A stretch of DNA of 64,000 nucleotides from Citrobacter koseri ATCC BAA-895. GTDB taxonomy: Bacteria > Pseudomonadota > Gammaproteobacteria > Enterobacterales > Enterobacteriaceae. Positions 50,083-58,024 of this stretch are shown piece after piece (position 1 is the first letter of the stretch; each line of letters starts with the position of its first letter). The stretch spans positions 62,001 through 126,000 of the forward strand of contig NC_009792.1 in assembly GCF_000018045.1 (NCBI RefSeq), in the 5' to 3' direction. Made by a program: the position numbers and the translations under genes. Below the pieces are notes generated by a model. It was not told the origin of the DNA, ran no database searches, and saw nothing but the letters and a program-made list of their open reading frames with translations.

Positions 50083-50784
50083 ATGAGCTCAATGAAAAAC
50101 GCAGAATTTTCAGGCGACTGGCTGACAGGGCTAACCCAAATCGTACGCGATCCGCAGCTGTATGAGCTGCTCAAATATTGCCCGCTGGACATCATGCAGC
50201 GCTGGCGCGTTGAGGAAATACCTCGCGGAGCGCTGATTTGCCGTCAGGGCGACATTTGTCGGCAATTCTCGCTGATTGTTTCCGGTGAGGTGGATGTCTT
50301 TTACGAAGCTGAAGACGGGCGCCGTTATCGGCAGGCACATTACCGCAAAGGCGACATGCTGGGCGAGCTGGAGATTTTTGAGTCGCGGCATTACATCTGT
50401 TCGGTGATGGCGGTTGGTAGCGTTCAGTTGTTAAGCCTGCCGCAGGCGGATTTTCATCGCTGGCTGGCGCTGGATAACCATTTTAACCAGCGGATGCTGC
50501 GCTTTTTCAGCCAGCAATATTATCAGTTGTCGAAAAAGGCCAGCAGCGACAATTTGTACTCGCTGTATCAACGGGTTTGCCAGGCATTATGGCAGCGATA
50601 TCAACATGATGAATCGACCACGATTTTGCTGGATAAACAAAATCTCAGTCAGGAATTTGCGGCGACGACGCGCAGTATCAACCGTATTTTGCACGATCTG
50701 AAATCGCTGAAAATTATTGATACCGACGGTGAGCGGATCGTCTTATTAGCCCCTGAAAAACTGAAACAGGAGGCGGAGATCTGA
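50083..50784 (+). CDS. Crp/Fnr-family transcriptional regulator, unnamed
   Basis: 233 residues. Cyclic-nucleotide-binding-type beta-roll at about 45-125 (IPRGALICRQGD, FSLIVSGEVDVFYEAEDG, KGDMLGELEIFESRHY), a long dimer helix at 125-150, then a winged HTH at about 185-225 (LSQEFAATTRSINRILHDLK). The Arg-Ser pair that grips cAMP in CRP after the GEL motif is Ile105-Cys106 here, so cAMP is unlikely to be the ligand. The FNR-type N-terminal cysteine cluster is absent. In the recognition helix an Arg takes the place of the usual Glu that reads TTGA/GTGA sites. Heads a three-gene cluster with a phosphorylase and transporter; probably their regulator and of itself. Confidence 0.85.
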   Translation: MSSMKNAEFSGDWLTGLTQIVRDPQLYELLKYCPLDIMQRWRVEEIPRGALICRQGDICRQFSLIVSGEVDVFYEAEDGRRYRQAHYRKGDMLGELEIFESRHYICSVMAVGSVQLLSLPQADFHRWLALDNHFNQRMLRFFSQQYYQLSKKASSDNLYSLYQRVCQALWQRYQHDESTTILLDKQNLSQEFAATTRSINRILHDLKSLKIIDTDGERIVLLAPEKLKQEAEI

Positions 50785-50812
50785 GTCCCTCAGCACAGTA
50801 AGGAGACAGAAG

Positions 50813-51556
50813 ATGCAACCCCATATTCGATTAAGCAATAGCATGACCGGTGCGCGGTATGCGCTATTGCCCGGCGATCCTGAGCGGGTGGACAGGATCG
50901 CCCACTTTCTTGATAACCCTGAGATACTGGGGCAAAACCGGGAATTTCGGGCGGCGCGCGGCACATATAAAGGGATTGAGATTCTGGTGCTGTCGACGGG
51001 AATCGGCGGGCCATCAACGGCCATTGCCATTGAAGAGTTACGGCAGATTGGCGTGGACACGCTGATTCGCATCGGTAGCTGTGGGGCATTGCAGGATACG
51101 CTGGCGCTGGGCGATCTGATTATCGCCAACGGTGCGGTCGCCGATGACGGCACCAGCAAAACCTACGCGCCAGCCTGCTATCCGGCCTGCGCAGACCCGC
51201 AGCTTATCGCCACGTTGATCCAGCAGGCGAAGCAGATGAACATTCCTGCGATTTGCGGGCTGGTGCGCAGCCACGACAGCTTTTATACCGATCGTGAAGC
51301 TGAACTGGATGCGGAATGGTCAGCGCGCGGTATTCTCGGGGCGGATATGGAAACGGCGGCGCTGATGGTGGTCGGCGCACTACGTGGGCTGCGTACGGCG
51401 TCGTTGCTGAACGTGGTCGTTGCCCACAACGGCTGTCTGGACAGCAGTATTAATGATTATGTTCAACAGGAAACGCTGTGTCTGCGGGGTGAAGAACGTC
51501 AGATTTCCCTGGCGCTACAGGTCATTTATTTCGATAGCCAGCAAGGAGAGCAATGA
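50813..51556 (+). CDS. Nucleoside phosphorylase (NP-I, Udp/DeoD family), specificity unknown
   Basis: 247 residues. Family blocks: YALLPGDPERVDRIA near 17-31, VLSTGIGGPSTAIAIEEL near 59-76, IRIGSCGALQ near 85-94 (phosphate Arg), SHDSFYTD near 153-160, and GADMETAALM near 175-184, which holds the ribose-binding Met-Glu pair. The insertion of uridine phosphorylase that carries the uracil-reading Gln-x-Arg is missing, and so is the Asp of DeoD purine phosphorylases (VSDH is replaced by VVAHNG). So neither plain Udp nor DeoD is supported. Coupled to the following pnuC-like gene by overlap, it may cleave the nucleoside that transporter brings in. Confidence 0.85.
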   Translation: MQPHIRLSNSMTGARYALLPGDPERVDRIAHFLDNPEILGQNREFRAARGTYKGIEILVLSTGIGGPSTAIAIEELRQIGVDTLIRIGSCGALQDTLALGDLIIANGAVADDGTSKTYAPACYPACADPQLIATLIQQAKQMNIPAICGLVRSHDSFYTDREAELDAEWSARGILGADMETAALMVVGALRGLRTASLLNVVVAHNGCLDSSINDYVQQETLCLRGEERQISLALQVIYFDSQQGEQ

Positions 51557-52284
51557 TGGACTTTTTCAGTATTAACAATGTGATGGTCAACATTCCTCTC
51601 GGCGAAGGCGGGTATGCGCTGTCGTGGATTGAGGCTATCGGCACGGTCTTTGGTTTATTGTGCATCTGGTGCGCCAGCCGGGAAAAAATCATCAATTACC
51701 TGTTTGGTCTGATTAACGTCACCCTGTTTGCTGCGATCTTTTTCCAGATTCAGCTATATGCCAGCCTGCTGCTTCAGGTGTTCTTCTTTGCCGCCAATAT
51801 CTATGGCTGGTATGCGTGGAGCCGTCAGAATGAGGCGCAAGAGGCGGCGCTGAAGGTGCGCTGGCTCTCCCGCCAGCAAACGCTGGTGCTGAGCGGTGTG
51901 TGTATTGTCGCCATCCTGCTGATGACGCGGTTTATCGACCCGGTGTTCGCCATGCTGACCCATATTATGCTCGGGATGCTGCAAACGGTAGGAGTTCAGG
52001 TGGCGATGCCAGAGCTACAGCCGGACGCGTTCCCGTTCTGGGATTCCACCATGCTGGTGCTGTCGATCGCGGCGATGGTGCTGATGACTCGCAAATATGT
52101 GGAAAACTGGCTGCTGTGGGTGCTTATCGACGTCATTAGCGTGGTGATTTACGCAGTACAGGGCGTCTATGCGATGTCGCTGGAGTATGTCCTGCTAACG
52201 GCGATTGCGATTATGGGATCGTACAGCTGGATCCTGAGCGCAAAACGCAACGGCTATGCGCCGCTTGCTGCCAGCGCCTCCTGA
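51556..52284 (+). CDS. PnuC-family transporter, second copy type
   Basis: 242 residues, strongly like E. coli PnuC, the nicotinamide riboside carrier: MDFFSINNVMVNIPLGEGGY, LSWIEAIGT, FGLINVTLF, then FFQIQLYASLLLQVFFFAAN, IYGWYAWSR, and the repeat ending MTRKYVENWLLWVLI. Seven to eight hydrophobic segments are visible, in the 3+1+3 pattern of the family, facilitating uptake trapped by intracellular conversion. ATGATG at 51553 overlaps the phosphorylase stop; I chose the second ATG for its spacing from AAGGAGAG (51543-51550). The usual pnuC lies elsewhere (by nadA in E. coli), so this is probably a paralogue; sugar-nucleoside specificity is inferred. Confidence 0.88.
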   Translation: MDFFSINNVMVNIPLGEGGYALSWIEAIGTVFGLLCIWCASREKIINYLFGLINVTLFAAIFFQIQLYASLLLQVFFFAANIYGWYAWSRQNEAQEAALKVRWLSRQQTLVLSGVCIVAILLMTRFIDPVFAMLTHIMLGMLQTVGVQVAMPELQPDAFPFWDSTMLVLSIAAMVLMTRKYVENWLLWVLIDVISVVIYAVQGVYAMSLEYVLLTAIAIMGSYSWILSAKRNGYAPLAASAS

Positions 52285-52383
52285 TTAACGCTTTCCAGGC
52301 TGTCTGAAAGGGCAGCCTGTTACTCCCTCGGCCCTGCTTTCTGCTACAATCCTTCCCCCGTTCGAAGATTGAGCAATATTCCC

Positions 52384-54405
52384 ATGCGTTTAAACCCCGG
52401 CCAACAACACGCTGTCGAATTCGTCACCGGCCCCTGCCTGGTGCTGGCGGGCGCGGGTTCTGGTAAGACTCGCGTTATTACCAATAAAATCGCCCATCTG
52501 ATTCGTGGTTGCGGCTATCAGGCGCGCCATATTGCGGCAGTGACCTTTACCAATAAAGCGGCACGTGAAATGAAAGAGCGTGTCGGGCAAACGCTGGGGC
52601 GTAAAGAGGCGCGCGGGCTGATGATCTCCACTTTCCATACGCTGGGGCTGGATATCATCAAACGTGAATATGCGGCGTTGGGGATGAAATCGAACTTTTC
52701 GCTGTTTGACGATACCGATCAGGTCGCATTGCTGAAAGAGCTGACTGACGGTCTGATTGAAGATGACAAAGTTATCTTGCAACAGCTGATCTCGACGATC
52801 TCTAACTGGAAAAACGATCTGATGACGCCCGCTCAGGCGGCGGCAAGCGCAAAAGGGGAGCGCGACCGCATCTTCGCTCACTGTTATGGTCTGTACGATG
52901 CGCATCTGAAGGCCTGCAATGTGCTCGATTTTGACGACCTGATTCTATTGCCGACGCTGCTGCTACAGCGTAATGAAGAGGTGCGCGAGCGCTGGCAGAA
53001 CAGGATTCGCTATCTGCTGGTGGATGAATACCAGGATACCAACACCAGTCAGTATGAACTGGTGAAGCTGCTGGTGGGAAGCCGCGCGCGCTTTACGGTG
53101 GTGGGTGATGACGACCAGTCGATCTACTCCTGGCGCGGCGCGCGTCCGCAAAACCTGGTGTTGTTGAGTAAGGATTTCCCGGCGCTACAGGTGATCAAGC
53201 TGGAGCAGAACTATCGTTCCTCCGGGCGCATTCTGAAAGCGGCGAATATCCTGATTGCCAATAACCCTCACGTCTTTGAAAAGCGCCTCTTTTCTGAACT
53301 GGGCTATGGCGCGGAACTCAAGGTGCTGAGCGCGAACAATGAAGAGCACGAGGCCGAACGCGTTACCGGCGAGCTGATTGCCCATCACTTTGTGAATAAG
53401 ACTGAATACAAAGATTACGCCATTCTGTATCGCGGGAACCACCAGTCGCGGGTGTTTGAAAAATTCCTTATGCAGAACCGTATTCCCTACAAAATTTCTG
53501 GCGGCACGTCGTTCTTCTCCCGCCCGGAGATTAAAGACCTGCTGGCCTATCTGCGCGTACTGACCAACCCGGATGATGACAGCGCTTTCCTGCGGATTGT
53601 GAATACGCCAAAACGAGAAATCGGCCCGGCCACGCTGCAAAAGCTGGGCGAATGGGCGATGACGCGCAACAAGAGTCTGTTTACCGCCAGTTTTGATGTG
53701 GGGCTGAACCAGACGCTGACCGGGCGCGGCTATGATTCACTGACCCGCTTCACCCATTGGCTGGGGGAAATTCAGCGTCTGTCGGAGCGTGAACCGATTG
53801 CCGCCGTGCGCGATCTCATCCACGGTATTGATTACGAATCCTGGTTGTATGAGACCTCGCCGAGCCCAAAAGCGGCGGAAATGCGCATGAAGAACGTCAA
53901 CCAGCTGTTTAGCTGGATGACCGAAATGCTTGAAGGTAACGAACTTGACGAACCCATGACGCTCACCCAGGTGGTGACGCGCTTTACGCTGCGCGACATG
54001 ATGGAGCGTGGTGAAAGTGAAGAAGAGTTGGATCAGGTACAGCTCATGACGCTGCATGCCTCGAAAGGGCTGGAGTTCCCGTACGTGTTTATGGTGGGGA
54101 TGGAAGAAGGATTCCTGCCGCACCAGAGCAGCATTGACGAAGACAATATCGATGAGGAGCGCCGTCTGGCCTATGTGGGGATCACCCGCGCGCAGAAAGA
54201 GCTGATCTTCACGCTGTGCAAAGAGCGTCGTCAGTACGGCGAACTGGTGCGCCCGGAACCAAGCCGCTTTTTGCTGGAACTGCCGCAGGACGATCTTATC
54301 TGGGAGCAGGAGCGTAAAGTGGTAACGGCCGAGGAGCGGATGCAGAAAGGGCAGGCCAGCATAGCCAATATCCGCGCCATGATGGCGAAAGCAAAAGCAA
54401 AGTAA
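52384..54405 (+). CDS. rep: ATP-dependent DNA helicase Rep
   Basis: Superfamily 1A 3'-5' helicase that clears proteins ahead of the replication fork. 673 residues, E. coli length. Motif I GAGSGKT near 22-28, motif II DEYQDTN, motif III DDQSIYSWRGA, motif IV QNYRSS, motif V TLHASKGLEFPYVF, motif VI YVGITRAQKEL. ATG at 52384 gives MRLNPGQQ; a TTG further up adds five residues. Stands alone, with its own upstream region of about 100 bp. Confidence 0.98.
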   Translation: MRLNPGQQHAVEFVTGPCLVLAGAGSGKTRVITNKIAHLIRGCGYQARHIAAVTFTNKAAREMKERVGQTLGRKEARGLMISTFHTLGLDIIKREYAALGMKSNFSLFDDTDQVALLKELTDGLIEDDKVILQQLISTISNWKNDLMTPAQAAASAKGERDRIFAHCYGLYDAHLKACNVLDFDDLILLPTLLLQRNEEVRERWQNRIRYLLVDEYQDTNTSQYELVKLLVGSRARFTVVGDDDQSIYSWRGARPQNLVLLSKDFPALQVIKLEQNYRSSGRILKAANILIANNPHVFEKRLFSELGYGAELKVLSANNEEHEAERVTGELIAHHFVNKTEYKDYAILYRGNHQSRVFEKFLMQNRIPYKISGGTSFFSRPEIKDLLAYLRVLTNPDDDSAFLRIVNTPKREIGPATLQKLGEWAMTRNKSLFTASFDVGLNQTLTGRGYDSLTRFTHWLGEIQRLSEREPIAAVRDLIHGIDYESWLYETSPSPKAAEMRMKNVNQLFSWMTEMLEGNELDEPMTLTQVVTRFTLRDMMERGESEEELDQVQLMTLHASKGLEFPYVFMVGMEEGFLPHQSSIDEDNIDEERRLAYVGITRAQKELIFTLCKERRQYGELVRPEPSRFLLELPQDDLIWEQERKVVTAEERMQKGQASIANIRAMMAKAKAK

Positions 54406-54416
54406 GTATTTTCCAG

Positions 54417-54444
54417 ACCGGATAAGCGTAAGCGCCATCCGGCA
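54417..54444. repeat. Single REP unit between rep and gppA
   Basis: One REP hairpin (ccggataagcgtaagcgcca … tccggc) in the 47-bp spacer of two convergent genes. Confidence 0.75.
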
Positions 54445-54452
54445 GCCAGCAT

Positions 54453-55937
54453 CTAATGAACGTCCAAAGGCCAGTGGACATAGCTTTGCCACTGGCTTTC
54501 CTGATCGATCAACTCTTTACCCAGCGGGTGATGCTCCAGCCACCCTTGCGGCAAGGTTAACGTCAGATTCTCATCCTGCGCCTGCAACGTAATCTGTGGC
54601 ACCAGATCGTCACGGCGACGGCTGGCAAAAATGATCGCCAGACGCAACAGGCGACAAAGATGTTCAGCGACGCGCGGCGGCACCGCATTCTGCTGGTGGA
54701 GGGAAGAGAGGTCGATCGGGTTGGTCTGATTTAACAACAGGGTGGCTAACAGCTTCTTTTGCGCGGGGGTGAATCCCGGTAAATCCAGATTACGCACCAG
54801 ATAAGCCGCGTGCTGCGGCGCCTGTTTAAAATCAACGCTCAGGCCGATTTCATGCAGCTGACAGGCACTGGTCAGGAGTTCGCGACTGATCGGCTCAAGA
54901 TGCCACTTATCTTCCACCTGATCGAGAAAGTTTACCGCCAGATCCGCTACGCGATGCGCCTGTTCGGTATCGACCATAAACCGACGCTGAATGTTACGCA
55001 GCGTGCGGCTGCGAATATCCTGATCCACCGCCAGATGCAGCATGCCATACACCAACCCTTCGCGCAGCGCTCCGCCCGCAAGCGTCATACACTGGATGTC
55101 CAGTTCGGTGAAAATCGCGATCAGAATGGCCAGACCGCTGGGGAATACCAGCGCGCGTTCCAGCGTTAACCCTTCAATTTCCAACTCTTCCAGACGGCCG
55201 CAATGAATTGCGCGTTGCTTCAGCTGTTGAAGTTTCGCCAATGTGATGCGCTCATCCATGCCCTGCGCCATCATGATTTCCTGCAACGCCTGGACGGTGC
55301 CAGACGCGCCTACGCAGACTTTCCAGCCATGCTTGCGTAGCTCATCGGCGACCGGACGTAGCACTTCACGCGCGGCTTTTTCCGCTTCATCGAAGTTTTC
55401 TTGCGCCAGATTACGATCGGTAAAGTAGCGTTCAAGCCAGGTGACGCAGCCCATTGACAGGCTAAACAGAGAGGTGGTTTGTGCGCCGGTTCCGGTGACC
55501 AGTTCGGTGCTGGCGCCGCCAATATCGACCACCAGACGCTGATCGGCGCCGCCGGTGGTATGGGCAACACCCTGATAAATCAGCCGCGCTTCTTCTTCGC
55601 CGCTAATGACCTGGACAGGACAACCGAGGATCTCCTGCGCTTTGGCGATAAACTCGCCCGCATTGACGGCGAGACGCAGCGTTGCCGTGGCGACGACGCA
55701 GATTTGCGGTTGAGGAATATCCTGTAGGCGTTCAGCGAAAAGGCGCAGACATTGCCAGCCGCGCTCCATCGCTTCAGCGGAAAGCGAATTATCACTGTTC
55801 AGGCCCGCAGCCAGACGCACCTTGCGCTTAATTCGCGTGAGCGTCTGGATGCTTCCAGCCACCTCGCGTACAACCAGCATATGAAAACTATTGGAACCGA
55901 GATCAATTGCGGCATACAGCGAAGTGGAAGTGAGCAT
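54453..55937 (-). CDS. gppA: Guanosine-5'-triphosphate,3'-diphosphate pyrophosphatase GppA
   Basis: Converts pppGpp to ppGpp and has exopolyphosphatase activity. 494 residues. Actin-like ASKHA domain with AIDLGSNSFHMLVV near 9-22, GEEEARLIYQGV, and VVDIGGASTELV; C-terminal HD-like helical part with ACQLHEIGLSVD. It lies 8 bp after rhlB and is probably co-transcribed. Confidence 0.97.
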   Translation of the reverse strand: MLTSTSLYAAIDLGSNSFHMLVVREVAGSIQTLTRIKRKVRLAAGLNSDNSLSAEAMERGWQCLRLFAERLQDIPQPQICVVATATLRLAVNAGEFIAKAQEILGCPVQVISGEEEARLIYQGVAHTTGGADQRLVVDIGGASTELVTGTGAQTTSLFSLSMGCVTWLERYFTDRNLAQENFDEAEKAAREVLRPVADELRKHGWKVCVGASGTVQALQEIMMAQGMDERITLAKLQQLKQRAIHCGRLEELEIEGLTLERALVFPSGLAILIAIFTELDIQCMTLAGGALREGLVYGMLHLAVDQDIRSRTLRNIQRRFMVDTEQAHRVADLAVNFLDQVEDKWHLEPISRELLTSACQLHEIGLSVDFKQAPQHAAYLVRNLDLPGFTPAQKKLLATLLLNQTNPIDLSSLHQQNAVPPRVAEHLCRLLRLAIIFASRRRDDLVPQITLQAQDENLTLTLPQGWLEHHPLGKELIDQESQWQSYVHWPLDVH

Positions 55938-55945
55938 ATATTACG

Positions 55946-57211
55946 TTAACCTGAACGACGACGATTACGCGGCGCGCCGGTGCGACGCGGTCCATTGCCT
56001 GGGCGCGAGCGCGTCAGGCGCAACGGCTTCGGCAAATTGGTCATCAGCGCTTCCGGGTTATATTTGCTGACCGGGATAGAGTGACCAATATAAGCCTCAA
56101 TGGCAGGCAGGTTCAGCGCGTACTCTTCACAGGCCAGGCTGATAGAGTGACCGCTCGCTCCTGCGCGACCCGTACGTCCGATACGGTGAACGTAGTCTTC
56201 GCAGTCATCCGGCAGGTCATAGTTAAAGACGTGCGTTACGGCCGGAATGTGCAGACCGCGCGCGGCAACGTCGGTTGCGACGAGGATATCGAGATCGCCA
56301 CGGGTAAACTCGTCGAGAATACGCAGACGTTTTTTCTGCGCAACGTCGCCGGTCAACAGGCCGACACGATGACCGTCAGCTGCCAGATGCCCCCAGATGT
56401 CTTCGCAGCGGTGCTTGGTATTGGCGAAAACAATGGCGCGATCCGGCCACTCTTCTTCGATCAGCGTTTGCAGCAAACGCATCTTCTCTTCGTTAGAAGG
56501 GTAGAAGAGCTCTTCTTTAATACGGTGGCCTGTCTTTTGTTCCGGTTCCACTTCAACATATTCGGCGTTGTTCATCTGCTCGAACGCCAGTTCGCGAACA
56601 CGGTAAGAGAGGGTTGCGGAGAACAGCATGTTCAGACGCTGATTGGCCGGCGGCATGCGGCGGAACAGCCAGCGGATGTCTTTAATAAAGCCCAGATCGT
56701 ACATGCGATCGGCTTCATCCAATACGACGACCTGAATGGCGCCGAGGTTAATGTGGTTTTGTTTCGCGTAGTCGATCAGACGACCCGTGGTGCCGATCAG
56801 AATATCGACGCCGCTTTCCAGCACTTTCAGCTGTTTGTCGTAGCCGTCACCGCCGTAGGCCAGGCCTAATTTCAGGCCGGTGGTCTGCGCCAGCGGTTCC
56901 GCATCGGCGTGGATCTGCACGGCCAACTCACGCGTCGGCGCCATAATTAAGGCGCGCGGCTGGTTCACCTTGCGATCGTCAATCGCGGGATGAGAGAGAA
57001 GATAATGAAACGAAGACGTCAGGAACGCCATCGTTTTTCCGGTTCCGGTTTGCGCCTGCCCTGCGACATCACGACCCGCCAGTGTTAGCGGGAGGGCCAA
57101 TGCCTGAATGGGCGTACAATTATGAAACCCTTTATTTTCAAGGGCTTCTATCACCTTTGGGTGCAGGGCGAAGTCGGAAAACTTCTGTTCTGTTAAATGT
57201 GTTTTGCTCAT
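55946..57211 (-). CDS. rhlB: DEAD-box RNA helicase RhlB
   Basis: RNA degradosome helicase that unwinds structured RNA for PNPase and RNase E. 421 residues. Q motif FHNCTPIQALALP, motif I AQTGTGKT, Ia PTRELA, II VLDEADRMYD, III SAT, VI HRIGRTGRAG. The tail is Arg-rich (RLTRSRPGNGPRRTGAPRNRRR, described by composition). Divergent from trxA. Confidence 0.97.
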   Translation of the reverse strand: MSKTHLTEQKFSDFALHPKVIEALENKGFHNCTPIQALALPLTLAGRDVAGQAQTGTGKTMAFLTSSFHYLLSHPAIDDRKVNQPRALIMAPTRELAVQIHADAEPLAQTTGLKLGLAYGGDGYDKQLKVLESGVDILIGTTGRLIDYAKQNHINLGAIQVVVLDEADRMYDLGFIKDIRWLFRRMPPANQRLNMLFSATLSYRVRELAFEQMNNAEYVEVEPEQKTGHRIKEELFYPSNEEKMRLLQTLIEEEWPDRAIVFANTKHRCEDIWGHLAADGHRVGLLTGDVAQKKRLRILDEFTRGDLDILVATDVAARGLHIPAVTHVFNYDLPDDCEDYVHRIGRTGRAGASGHSISLACEEYALNLPAIEAYIGHSIPVSKYNPEALMTNLPKPLRLTRSRPGNGPRRTGAPRNRRRSG

Positions 57212-57354
57212 AGTGTGGTAGAATATCAGCTTACTATTGCTTTACGAAAGCGTATCCGGTGAAATAAAGTCAACCTTTAGTTGGTTAATGCGACATCAAC
57301 ACGTCGTTGATGAAGGCGAAACCAACACACCAGGCTTATTCCTGTGGAGTTATT

Positions 57355-57684
57355 ATGAGCGATAAAATTATTCACCTGACTGACGACAGTTTTGACACGG
57401 ATGTACTCAAAGCGGACGGGGCTATCCTCGTTGATTTCTGGGCAGAGTGGTGCGGACCGTGCAAAATGATCGCCCCGATTCTGGATGAAATCGCTGACGA
57501 ATATCAGGGCAAATTGACGGTTGCTAAACTGAACATCGACCAAAACCCAGGCACCGCGCCGAAGTATGGTATCCGTGGCATCCCGACCCTGCTGTTGTTC
57601 AAAAACGGTGAAGTCGCAGCAACCAAAGTGGGCGCACTGTCCAAAGGTCAGCTGAAAGAGTTCCTCGACGCCAACCTGGCGTAA
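57355..57684 (+). CDS. trxA: Thioredoxin 1
   Basis: General disulfide reductant, and processivity factor for T7 polymerase. 109 residues. Redox site WCGPCK (Cys33, Cys36), cis-Pro in [14 protein letters not shown] at 57355 ([13 protein letters not shown]) follows GTGGAGT; an in-frame ATG at 57307 would add 16 residues not in the family. Confidence 0.99.
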
Positions 57685-57767
57685 GACGGAAGTTTCATGT
57701 TCGGGTGGCCAGCATTCTAAATTATTCGGATGACTGGACGCCCGGCTTGAGTCGTGCTAACTTAGTG

Positions 57768-57796
57768 TTGACTTCGTATTAAACATACCTTATTAA
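57768..57796 (+). promoter_or_regulatory. rho promoter
   Basis: -35 TTGACT (57768-57773), 17-base spacer, -10 TATTAA (57791-57796). It would start transcription about 57803, giving a leader of roughly 220 bases before rho, the size of the autoregulated leader known in E. coli. Confidence 0.7.
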
Positions 57797-57841
57797 GTTT
57801 GAGTCTTGTTTTTTCCAACGCTTCCCGTTTTTTCTCGCGCG

Positions 57842-57946
57842 AGAAGTGAACAGATTCCTGGCTTGTCACTCAATCCGTCTTGTCGTTTCAGTTCTGTGTA
57901 CTTTCCTGTGACCAGACAGCGAACAGACATGAGTTGGTGGCCGTAA
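57842..57946 (+). pseudogene. rhoL: rhoL leader-peptide frame without the usual start codon
   Basis: The frame RSEQIPGLSLNPSCRFSSVY … PVTRQRTDMSWWP-stop clearly matches E. coli RhoL (33 residues, MRSEQISGSSLNPSC…). The codon aligned with its Met is GCG (57839-57841), inside the palindrome tctcgcgcgaga. No in-frame ATG or GTG lies between the predicted transcript start and this point; only a TTG (57806-57808) without a site. The tail is two codons longer than in E. coli. Either the peptide is no longer made or a non-standard start is used; a GTG frame in another register (57846, 21 codons) is the alternative. Confidence 0.5.
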
Positions 57947-58024
57947 ACAGGCATGGATGATCCTGCCATACCATTCACAACATTAAGTTCGAGATTTACC
58001 CCAAGTTTAAGAACTCACACCATT

